Positions 35,056 through 42,157 of a stretch of DNA of 64,000 nt are shown one piece after another; the first letter of the stretch is position 1; every line of letters begins with the position of its first letter. Source of the DNA: Caulobacteraceae bacterium (GTDB lineage Bacteria; Pseudomonadota; Alphaproteobacteria; Caulobacterales; Caulobacteraceae); NCBI GenBank assembly GCA_027489335.1, contig JAIXZX010000005.1:151125-215124 (forward strand). Reading direction: 5' to 3'. Made by a program: the position numbers and the translations under genes. The notes beneath the pieces were generated by a model. It saw nothing but the letters and a program-made list of their open reading frames with translations, was not told where the DNA came from and ran no database searches.

Positions 35056-35727
35056 CTACAGGAGAACCGGCTTGGGTTTTTCTGCGCTGGCATCCGTCGG
35101 CGGCTGCACGCCGCCACGGCTCATCAAGGTTCTCAGGGGCCCACCCATGGAGTGAGCGGCCTTGGCCTGCATCGCAAGCAGGCTACCGGCGGTGCGGATA
35201 CTGCCAACGCGGCTCAAAAGCATGGGATTGCCCATCATGCTCTGAAGCAGGGTTGATGACTGTGACGCCAACTGGGAGTTCCGAGCCATACCCAGCGCAA
35301 AATTGTAGGCTGCGGTTAGGAGCAACTGCTGCTGCTCAGTGGTGGCGGCGTCGTACTTCGCCTGAGTTGCTTCGGCGTCCTGATAGTTGAGCGCAGCAGC
35401 TTCGGTGTTGGCGGCGAAGGACGCCTTTTGGGCGTTGAGCTCCCCGATATCGCTAATGCCCTGGATCGCAGCGATTTCGGCCCGGAGCGCATCTCGATTT
35501 CCATCGGATTCGGCGGCCTTCGCCAGGACCGCAGCGGCGATCATCATGTACTTCGTCGTCTCGATGGTCTCTGCGAGGAAGGCGTCGGGGTTCGTGGCGG
35601 CGGCGCCCGACGTCTGGGCGCCAGGGATCATGTTGCGCAACCCGAGTTGAGCTGAAGCCACCGATGGCACGGCCATCCCTATGGTTGCCAAGGTTATAAC
35701 TGCGATCTTGTAGGCTTTAGGTGTCAT
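35056..35727 (-). CDS. Exported helical protein, last gene of envelope operon
   Basis: The ATG at 35727 is preceded by GGGGGA and starts a signal peptide (MTPKAYKIAVITLATIGMAV, then PSVASA). The mature 200 residues are mostly Ala/Gln-rich helix (AAAVLAKAAESDGNRDALRAE and AYNFALGMARNSQLASQSS, location only), with a Pro/Lys tail. It would sit in the periplasm or on the envelope. No family is recognised. It begins 25 bases after the 684-residue FlgT-like gene. Confidence 0.7.
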   Translation of the reverse strand: MTPKAYKIAVITLATIGMAVPSVASAQLGLRNMIPGAQTSGAAATNPDAFLAETIETTKYMMIAAAVLAKAAESDGNRDALRAEIAAIQGISDIGELNAQKASFAANTEAAALNYQDAEATQAKYDAATTEQQQLLLTAAYNFALGMARNSQLASQSSTLLQSMMGNPMLLSRVGSIRTAGSLLAMQAKAAHSMGGPLRTLMSRGGVQPPTDASAEKPKPVLL

Positions 35728-35752
35728 GTTTCCCCCGAAAATGACGATCCGC

Positions 35753-37807
35753 TCAAAGTGGCGGATCAAGGTCCCGCGCCGCTTGCCGGGCGAGCTCTGT
35801 GACTGCAGTCGCAAGATCGATCTGCAGGGATCTGTCGCGGTACTCTGCCGACGCATTCGGCGGCGCCGCCGTGGCGGACAAGCGTTGTTGTAGGCCGCCG
35901 CCTGAGACACGCTGATCATCCTTCTTCAGCACGTAGCCGATGGTCAGGTCATAGGTGTCGACGGCTTGGCGGCCTTGCGCCTGCTCAGCGCTCAAGTCCA
36001 CTTGGTGAACAGGTTCGAAGCAGATCTCCGGGCTCGGCGGAGCAAACGCTCCCAGGGCTCCAATGCCGTCGAACTGGCTCTCCAGCCCCATCCGCCGTAG
36101 CTCTTGGTGAAAGGACGCGATCTTGACCGCGCCAGAGAACTCGCGCGCAAAGCTGTTCTGGGCGATGGGCTGAAGGAGGGGTTGGACAACCGACCCCCTG
36201 ACGCTCAGAGCCGGAACACCATGGGTAAGGCATTGCGCGAAAATCCGTCGAGACCTTGAGCTCGGTCCAGCAGCTTCATAGGCGACCTGGTCGCCGCGTT
36301 GGATCCTTGGAGCCTCTAACCCGGCATAGCGGGCGATGGCCTCGGCTCCTTCTATTGCGGTCACCTCGACATCGGTGACCGGAGCCCAAACCTCGCCTTC
36401 AATCCCTGAAACTCGACCGACCCGGCGCACGACGACGGCGTCGGTTCCTGGGGTGAGGACGCCGCCTGGATCACTGATGCTGACTTCGTCTCCGGCCGCA
36501 TCAATCTCCAAGCGGAGCCTGGAAGGCTTGAAAGATTCGGATAAATCGGCGGCGGCTCGAATGATGGCGTTCTTAAGCGCCGCGTCGCGCCGCTGCTCGC
36601 TTGAAGGGGCCATGTCGCCGACGATTTCGTCGACCCGCTGGTCTACCCCCTGAGAGGCGAAGACAACCCTACCCTCGGGGTTGATCACTTCCACGAAGGC
36701 GCGCGCCTCTTGCACTCGGCGGCGCACGCCGGCCACGTTTGTAGCGGCTTCGATTGGGTCGAGCGCCGCCACAGACAGGCGCAGGAAGTAGTCAGGCGTC
36801 CGGCGCAGGCGTCCCGCCACCCCAGCGGCCGTCAGCGCCGGTTCTCGGATCTGAGGCAGACTGGGGCTCACCGGCACCACGGCGAAGCCCTGAGGGCCGC
36901 CAAGCGCATCCTCCATCAAGGTGGTTAGGTATGAGGCGGCCACGCCTTGTGGCGCGTCCACGGTGACGACCAGCATCGAAGGCCGCTCGAGGTGCTCAAC
37001 GGGCTGCGCAATCTGCCGCGATAGGGCTTGACCCACCGTGAGGCTTCCGAGGGCTGGCTCGATGATGGCGTAATCCGCATCGGCAAAGACCACCGAGGCG
37101 TCTGCCCCAATGGGATCGCCCTCGCGAAGCCCGCCTCGCCGACCGACATCCAGCACGTAGCGCGGCCCTGTTCGGCCACGTACTACGCCTTCAATCGCGC
37201 TGGGGCGGAAGCTCGCCGCCGCGGCCTCAACTAGGGTGCTAATGACCTGGTTAAAGCGCTCAGGAAATTCCGCGACGGCTTGGGCTTCGTAGCTGGCTTG
37301 CGGCATCAAGCCTTGAACGTTTGTTGAGAGGTTCTGCACCAGCAGGACCTCGCCAGTCAGCACATTGGTCAGCATCAGGCTGAGGGTGATCGGCATATGG
37401 ACTTCGATCACGGATTGCTTTGGGACCGTCCAAAGGTCGGCGCGCGACAGGTGCAGCGACGCGACCACGGTCTGTGAGACCATTGCTTCGCGGGTCAGGC
37501 CGTCAGGCAAAGGACCATCCAGACGATCACGTATAGATGCCCCAAACCGGGCAACCATCATGCTCCTGAACTGCTGCCCCCAGGCTGCCTGCTGTCCGCT
37601 TCCAAACTGGCTGCACAGGGCCGGGGCAATGCGCACCGGCGGCGCTGGGCCATCAAGGGCGCAACCCGAGCTCTCCGGGCCAAAGAGCCCGGCCACTGGG
37701 TAGATTTTCAGGTCGTCGGCTCGCGTAGTCCCCGTCCATGCGAACAGAAGCGCGACCGCAGCCACAAAGGTTGGGCCCCGCCGCAAGGCTAACAGCCCGA
37801 GAGACAC
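35753..37807 (-). CDS. Exported protein with CsgG/FlgT-like features
   Basis: This 684-residue protein has a signal peptide (TFVAAVALLFAWTGTTRA). SH3-like segments resembling the C-terminal domain of FlgT appear near 213-240 (VVRGRTGPRYVLDVGRRGGL, then REGDPI) and again near 445-500. Between them are alpha/beta parts resembling the CsgG/FlgT middle domain. FlgT and CsgG relatives form rings or pores in the outer envelope, so a scaffold role is plausible but inferred. Its start overlaps the previous gene's end by 19 bases. Confidence 0.65.
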   Translation of the reverse strand: MSLGLLALRRGPTFVAAVALLFAWTGTTRADDLKIYPVAGLFGPESSGCALDGPAPPVRIAPALCSQFGSGQQAAWGQQFRSMMVARFGASIRDRLDGPLPDGLTREAMVSQTVVASLHLSRADLWTVPKQSVIEVHMPITLSLMLTNVLTGEVLLVQNLSTNVQGLMPQASYEAQAVAEFPERFNQVISTLVEAAAASFRPSAIEGVVRGRTGPRYVLDVGRRGGLREGDPIGADASVVFADADYAIIEPALGSLTVGQALSRQIAQPVEHLERPSMLVVTVDAPQGVAASYLTTLMEDALGGPQGFAVVPVSPSLPQIREPALTAAGVAGRLRRTPDYFLRLSVAALDPIEAATNVAGVRRRVQEARAFVEVINPEGRVVFASQGVDQRVDEIVGDMAPSSEQRRDAALKNAIIRAAADLSESFKPSRLRLEIDAAGDEVSISDPGGVLTPGTDAVVVRRVGRVSGIEGEVWAPVTDVEVTAIEGAEAIARYAGLEAPRIQRGDQVAYEAAGPSSRSRRIFAQCLTHGVPALSVRGSVVQPLLQPIAQNSFAREFSGAVKIASFHQELRRMGLESQFDGIGALGAFAPPSPEICFEPVHQVDLSAEQAQGRQAVDTYDLTIGYVLKKDDQRVSGGGLQQRLSATAAPPNASAEYRDRSLQIDLATAVTELARQAARDLDPPL

Positions 37808-39321
37808 AAGGTGACTTGCTGGCGCCCAGCCTGTGTTTCCATCGCCGCGAAGGCGGGATTCCCCCGCAGACGCTGATAAAGCGCCAAGTGCAGAGGGATC
37901 TGGCCGCCATAGCGGACTTGCAGATCCATTTGATTGCCGGACTGCCCGAGGAAGGCGTGGCTTTCGACGCCAGGCAATCCGGCGAGCGCGTCCAGCAGGT
38001 CGGCTTGGGCGGCCATGCTCAGGTTCGCGCCGCGGACGGTCAGCGTATAGTCCGCCGGGCCAGTGGCCACGGCCACCGCCGCGGCGCGGTCGCGGGAGCG
38101 GCTACGCCAGTCATTCTGGATCTGAGGTCCAAGCGTATCCGCAGCTTGCCGGGCCAACGAACTGGACAGGCGACTTGCGCATAGCTCGTAGGTTTGGGCG
38201 CTCATGGCGCCGTCTTTGGTGGTCGAGGCGATATTGACCGCAGTCTGGGTGGAGTAAGCCTGCGCCACGAGCTCGCCTGTGCACGTCGCCTCGCCCGTGG
38301 CTGCATGGCGCCCGGCGTAGCTGATGCGCATCTGTCCGCCCATGAAGAAAGGCGCAGACTGAGCCTGGGCGTAGGTGAAGAAGCCTGACATTTGGCCGCT
38401 GTTCTGCAGATCGGAGAAGAGTGGCGTTGGCCCCGGCGCAAACCTGCCGAGCAGCGGGATGGCGTTGCTGGTCGAGATGTCGTGCCTGATCATTCCCTCA
38501 GTCAGCGCGGCCATCGCCGCCTGACCGGTCCGGCTGGTGGACGCCGTCTGGTAGGTGACGCGCTGGCGGTAGCGAACGTCATCGTGCTGACTGGCCTGGA
38601 CGTTGGTGCGATCCACCAGCGAGGTGGCTTCTGAAGAGGCAGAAGCACTGCGATTGCGCGACGCGCTAGAGCCGCTGGCGCTGCCTCTAGCGGCGCCAGA
38701 GCCGTAGGCGTCGCTATACCCGCCAGCCACAGAGGTGCGGCCAGAACTTGCGCTTGCGCTGCTCGAACTGGATCCGGATTGGCTGCGGTCCGAATAGGCC
38801 AGAATCGAGGTGTCGCTGAACGAAGCCCCGGTGCTGCGATCGTACTCGGTGACCACCTCCGCGGGGCGCTCAAAATCTTGCGCCGTGCCGATCGCTTCAT
38901 CGAGCAAAACGAGGATGAGTTGGGCCTGTCCGCCCCCCCGGTCGGATGACGAGCGAATTCCTGCATCATCAAGCTGCTGCTGGAACCAAGCGCGATCGAT
39001 GCGGGCCGAAAGTGTGGTCCTAAACTCTTGCCCGACCCTGACGCTTGAGCGGTCCACGATCATATCAGGCCGGATCAGAGAAGCGAGCCGCCGGGTGAGC
39101 TCAGGGGAAAGCTCGCTCAGGCGCTCCTCGCCGAGCACTTGGCGGGCCGCAGCGCGCACGAGCTCAGCCTTTGCGGCGTCTTCGGCGTGTGTCCTAACGG
39201 CATTCAGATCCCGAGTGACAGGCGCCGAACCAGATCCCGTCACGAGCCCGTCCTGGGCGGCCAAGGGCGTCGCAAGGGCTGCCGTCGCAAACAGGATCAG
39301 CGCCGGGTGAAAAAATCGCAT
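37789..39321 (-). CDS. Exported LPP20/FlgT-N-like protein with Ser-rich linker
   Basis: The 510-residue protein has a signal peptide (MRFFHPALILFATAALATPL). A helix-strand domain of the LPP20/FlgT-N type follows (about 40-120: HAEDAAKAELVRAAARQVLG, later FRTTLSARIDRAWFQQQLDD). An extended Ser/Ala/Gly-rich stretch at about 178-235 is probably flexible. The C-terminal domain (about 430-510) ends VTLCLSGC with two cysteines. It may be an envelope partner of the next gene. Function is unknown. Confidence 0.65.
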   Translation of the reverse strand: MRFFHPALILFATAALATPLAAQDGLVTGSGSAPVTRDLNAVRTHAEDAAKAELVRAAARQVLGEERLSELSPELTRRLASLIRPDMIVDRSSVRVGQEFRTTLSARIDRAWFQQQLDDAGIRSSSDRGGGQAQLILVLLDEAIGTAQDFERPAEVVTEYDRSTGASFSDTSILAYSDRSQSGSSSSSASASSGRTSVAGGYSDAYGSGAARGSASGSSASRNRSASASSEATSLVDRTNVQASQHDDVRYRQRVTYQTASTSRTGQAAMAALTEGMIRHDISTSNAIPLLGRFAPGPTPLFSDLQNSGQMSGFFTYAQAQSAPFFMGGQMRISYAGRHAATGEATCTGELVAQAYSTQTAVNIASTTKDGAMSAQTYELCASRLSSSLARQAADTLGPQIQNDWRSRSRDRAAAVAVATGPADYTLTVRGANLSMAAQADLLDALAGLPGVESHAFLGQSGNQMDLQVRYGGQIPLHLALYQRLRGNPAFAAMETQAGRQQVTLCLSGC

Positions 39322-39336
39322 GGGGTCGGTCTCGGT

Positions 39337-39897
39337 TTAGGGGCGAGTATCGAGGACGATGTCGCCGGCGCGCACATAGTCACCGGTGGCGTCGGTGGTG
39401 ATTTCGACATCACCGGCCCGCACGCGTTCGGTTGTGCTTCGTTCTGCCCTCGGCGCAGTCGTCAACTTTGCGGGCGCCAGCTCTGTCTGCAGCTGTCGAA
39501 ACGTCTCGCTGTCGCGAACCGGATCGAAGGCAGGCGCGCGAAGCGCCATGATCGGTTCCTCCAGTCCGCTGTCCAGGGCGCGGCGAAAGGCGGCTACGGA
39601 GTTCCCCGCGTTACCGAGCCGACCTTCAACCTCGGCCGCCAGAAGGTGGATGCGCGGGTTGGCAGGAAACTGCGCCTGAGCCGCCTTGGCCTTGGCCGCT
39701 GCATCTCCCAGGTTTTGTTCACTAATGGCGGCTTGAACCGCAACCATGACCTCTTCCGGGGTCTTGGCCACTGAATCCTGGACCGCTACGGGAGCATCTG
39801 CAGGGCTGTCGGGTGAGCAGGCAAACAGCAGACCGGTCGTCGCCAAGACGACCATCACGCCAAATCGCCGGCATGCGTAAGACGCTGATTCAGGCAT
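39337..39897 (-). CDS. Outer-membrane-type lipoprotein with TPR-like repeat
   Basis: The ATG at 39897 is preceded by GGGGGAG. The N-terminus MPESASYACRRFGVMVVLAT is followed by a lipobox (LLFACS), so it should be a lipoprotein of 186 residues. Residues 55-120 resemble one or two tetratricopeptide repeats (AISEQNLGDAAAKAKAAQAQ, then RIHLLAAEVEGRLGNAGNSVAAFRRAL, location only). It heads a four-gene operon of exported proteins and could be the anchor of the assembly. Confidence 0.7.
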   Translation of the reverse strand: MPESASYACRRFGVMVVLATTGLLFACSPDSPADAPVAVQDSVAKTPEEVMVAVQAAISEQNLGDAAAKAKAAQAQFPANPRIHLLAAEVEGRLGNAGNSVAAFRRALDSGLEEPIMALRAPAFDPVRDSETFRQLQTELAPAKLTTAPRAERSTTERVRAGDVEITTDATGDYVRAGDIVLDTRP

Positions 39898-40029
39898 CGG
39901 CTCCCCCCGGAGCGGTTCAACGAACCTTGCTGCGCCAACTGTGGTAGGCGAGGCCGCGCTTCGCAAGCATTGATTGAAAAGACGCGATCACTGTCGCTAC
40001 GCGCGCCCTGCGCTCCTGGCGCACAACGG

Positions 40030-40968
40030 CTACGCCGCCATGAACCCCTCACGGTGCCGGCCGACATATTCCGGATGCGGCCATAGCCGCTCATCCTTAG
40101 GCAGGTGGATGCGGTCCATCTGACGTTCGAACAGGGCCCCCAACTCGGTCGGGACCTTGTTGTGGGAGACGAGCAGGCGGTAGTCGTCGGTCAGGGAGAT
40201 CAGGTGGCGGTCGAACAGCCAATGCACCGTGCCGGACAGGGCGATCCCGTTCTGGACGACGTCGGGGCCGCCTTGCCCGACACCCCAGATGTGAGCAGCC
40301 TGGACCTCTGAGCGGCCGCCGCCATTGATGATCCGCAGGCCGGTGACCGCACAGCGATCATCGTAGGCCTCGCAGATCTGAAGCCGGAAGTTGGCGTCCC
40401 GGATCTTGCGATTGACCAGCATCTGTTCGATGCGGCGCACCTGGTCGAGGCCAGGCGCTGCGCTCTCGTGGTGAAAAGGAGAGGCCACCTCGGCCACGCC
40501 GATGGCGAGGTCGTCCAGGCCCAGGCGCCGCGCATTTTCTGGCGCAATGGTCTCGGCGAGCCCGGCGGCCACAATGGCGGCGAAGTCGGCATCCGCGAGC
40601 GGGCGCATAGCTCTGCCTTGGACGGCCGCGCCGACCCGGCGGGCGTCATCAATGGCGCGGAGAGGCGTCTCCCAATAGCCGCCTTCAGGCGCCCCAGCAA
40701 AAGGGACCGGGCGGTCGAAGGCAAGGTAGTCGCCGACAATCGCGTAGGCGTGGTTGGCTCGCGCCAGGTCTGGTTCAATGCGAAGAACGCGGGCGACGGC
40801 GGTGTAGGCGCGGCGGCCACGATTGCGCTGGGGCTCGCGGTAGACGATCCAGTCGCCGACGGCCGCCTGGGCGGCGTCCACGTAGTTGCGCTGTGTGGGG
40901 AAATGATAGCGGCGAACGATCTCATCATCGTAGCCGGAATTCGGCTTGGTATCGAAGACCGCCTTCAT
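40030..40968 (-). CDS. HNH endonuclease, restriction-type
   Basis: The 312-residue product has a C-terminal HNH nuclease domain at about 195-275: YDDRCAVTGLR, then EVQAAHIWGVGQGGPDVVQNGIALSGTVHWLFDRHLISL, where the A-H-I, N-G and H-x-x-F-D positions supply the HNH residues (location only). The N-terminal 150 residues have a DNA- or modified-base-reader-like mixed fold (VGDWIVYREPQ and AVARVLRIEPD). Similar proteins are annotated as putative restriction endonucleases, some targeting modified DNA. It is upstream of the envelope operon on the same strand. Confidence 0.8.
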   Translation of the reverse strand: MKAVFDTKPNSGYDDEIVRRYHFPTQRNYVDAAQAAVGDWIVYREPQRNRGRRAYTAVARVLRIEPDLARANHAYAIVGDYLAFDRPVPFAGAPEGGYWETPLRAIDDARRVGAAVQGRAMRPLADADFAAIVAAGLAETIAPENARRLGLDDLAIGVAEVASPFHHESAAPGLDQVRRIEQMLVNRKIRDANFRLQICEAYDDRCAVTGLRIINGGGRSEVQAAHIWGVGQGGPDVVQNGIALSGTVHWLFDRHLISLTDDYRLLVSHNKVPTELGALFERQMDRIHLPKDERLWPHPEYVGRHREGFMAA

Positions 40969-41180
40969 CGGTGCAGTGGAGCTCTGTCAGGCGGTCGCGT
41001 CAACGGGTGGACGCTCGGCCGTCGGGGCGCCCGAGGGCTCCTCATGGCCCCGTGCGTACAAGGCGAGCGGCTCTCTGGGGGCCATGGGAGCGCCGTCATG
41101 GAGCGCCAAGCGGGCCTGGCGTGATTAACGAGCGCCGACACACGTTCAGCATCCGTTACCCCCTCTAAGGGCCTCTCATT

Positions 41181-41257
41181 CGTCCAGCTTGTGTCCAGCT
41201 TCCGTCTCACATGTGTCTAGCTTCCCTCCAGCTTGCGTCCAGCTTGCGTCCAGCTTT
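41181..41257. repeat. Tandem array A: seven 11-bp repeats
   Basis: Seven consecutive 11-bp units follow the consensus YGTCCAGCTTG (CGTCCAGCTTG, TGTCCAGCTTC, CGTCTCACATG, TGTCTAGCTTC, CCTCCAGCTTG, CGTCCAGCTTG, CGTCCAGCTTT). Unit length is close to one DNA turn. No intervening unique spacers, so it is not a CRISPR array. Unit three resembles the end unit of array B. Confidence 0.9.
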
Positions 41258-41432
41258 CGGCGCATTGCCAGCGAGTTAGCCGCAGCGGCACTCCTGTGTG
41301 GTGCGCACGACTTCTAACATAGTGGTGGGAATCGGAGGCAAGAATCAGGGTGCCCATGCCTCAACGTCATTAATCAGAGCCGCGGACGATCGCGCGCTTC
41401 TCGCTCCTCATAACCGATAAAATGCTTCGAAT

Positions 41433-41564
41433 TTCTCACTTCATTCTCACTTCCTTCTCACTTCCTTCTCACTTCCTTCCTACTTCCTTCCTACTTCCTT
41501 CTTACTTCCTTCCTACTTCCTTCCTACTTCGTTCCTACTTCCTTCCTACTTCCTTCCCACATCC
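41433..41564. repeat. Tandem array B: twelve 11-bp repeats
   Basis: Twelve head-to-tail 11-bp units of consensus TTCYTACTTCC run without gaps (first TTCTCACTTCA, then TTCTCACTTCC three times, later TTCCTACTTCC and variants), and a partial unit GTCTCACATTG-like follows. One strand is almost purely pyrimidine. Such an array can bind a protein on one face of the helix, curve or melt DNA, or form triplex structures. An open frame through it (41422-41637) is a by-product of the repeat. Confidence 0.9.
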
Positions 41565-41623
41565 GTCTCACATTGGTCCACGTTTGGCGCTCTGCGCTGC
41601 CGCCCCCGGCTGCGCTGGTTTGA

Positions 41624-41657
41624 GACCCCCTTTTTGACGTGTTTGACCCCCTTTTTG
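41624..41657. repeat. 13-bp direct repeat spaced 21 bp
   Basis: GACCCCCTTTTTG occurs at 41624-41636 and 41645-41657, with TTTGA-like flanks. A 21-bp period is two helical turns, so two identical proteins could bind on the same face. Confidence 0.7.
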
Positions 41658-41738
41658 TGCTGCTGTTGTCTCGAGCGTTGGTGATCTTCCGACCCTTAAT
41701 CTGGCGATAGACCATACGCACCCTCACAGGGTGGGTAA

Positions 41739-41875
41739 GCCGCTGTAATTTAATGGAAAAACGCCGGTCGTGCCCGTGGGGTGGTAATACCATAGCGACT
41801 ACAGCGCGCCGCTAAGCCCTTGAACTGACGCCCGAATGTCTCCGAAGTCGGTATTACCAGCGGTATTACAGCGGC
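41739..41875. repeat. Nested inverted repeats before the methyltransferase operon
   Basis: GCCGCTGTAAT (41739-41749) pairs with ATTACAGCGGC (41865-41875), and inside it TGGTAATACC (41782-41791) pairs with GGTATTACCA (41850-41859). GGTATTAC is also repeated directly at 41850 and 41862. This could be an operator set, an origin-like element or a structured transcript; the 140-base span with an asymmetric centre argues against a simple terminator. It ends 283 bases before the methyltransferase gene. Confidence 0.6.
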
Positions 41876-42157
41876 TCTGCAAACCGGCGATGGGACAGGC
41901 TGCCCGCGCTGAGACATCGGCCGAGGATCAAATCGGCCACAACGACCGGCAATCGGGTCGCCTAGCTGTTAACCGCCTTTGCCCTGGAGGACCCGGCTCA
42001 TCCCAATCCCCGAAGGCGCCTTGGTGGGTTTAAGCTGTGCTGGCTGGCGATGTGAGGCGTGCGCCAGCGGGCGGCCGGCGAGGGCTTCGATCCTCAGCGA
42101 GTCGGCTAAAACAGCTCAGTCCCTAGCCACCCTGGACGGAAGCCGTACTGTCGCCCG

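Noticed and set aside
41181..41564. CRISPR array
   Set aside because: Units are contiguous 11-mers without spacers and no cas genes are nearby.
41422..41637. 71-codon frame of repeated SFLLPSYFLP-type units
   Set aside because: Encoded entirely by the 11-bp tandem repeat, no ribosome site.
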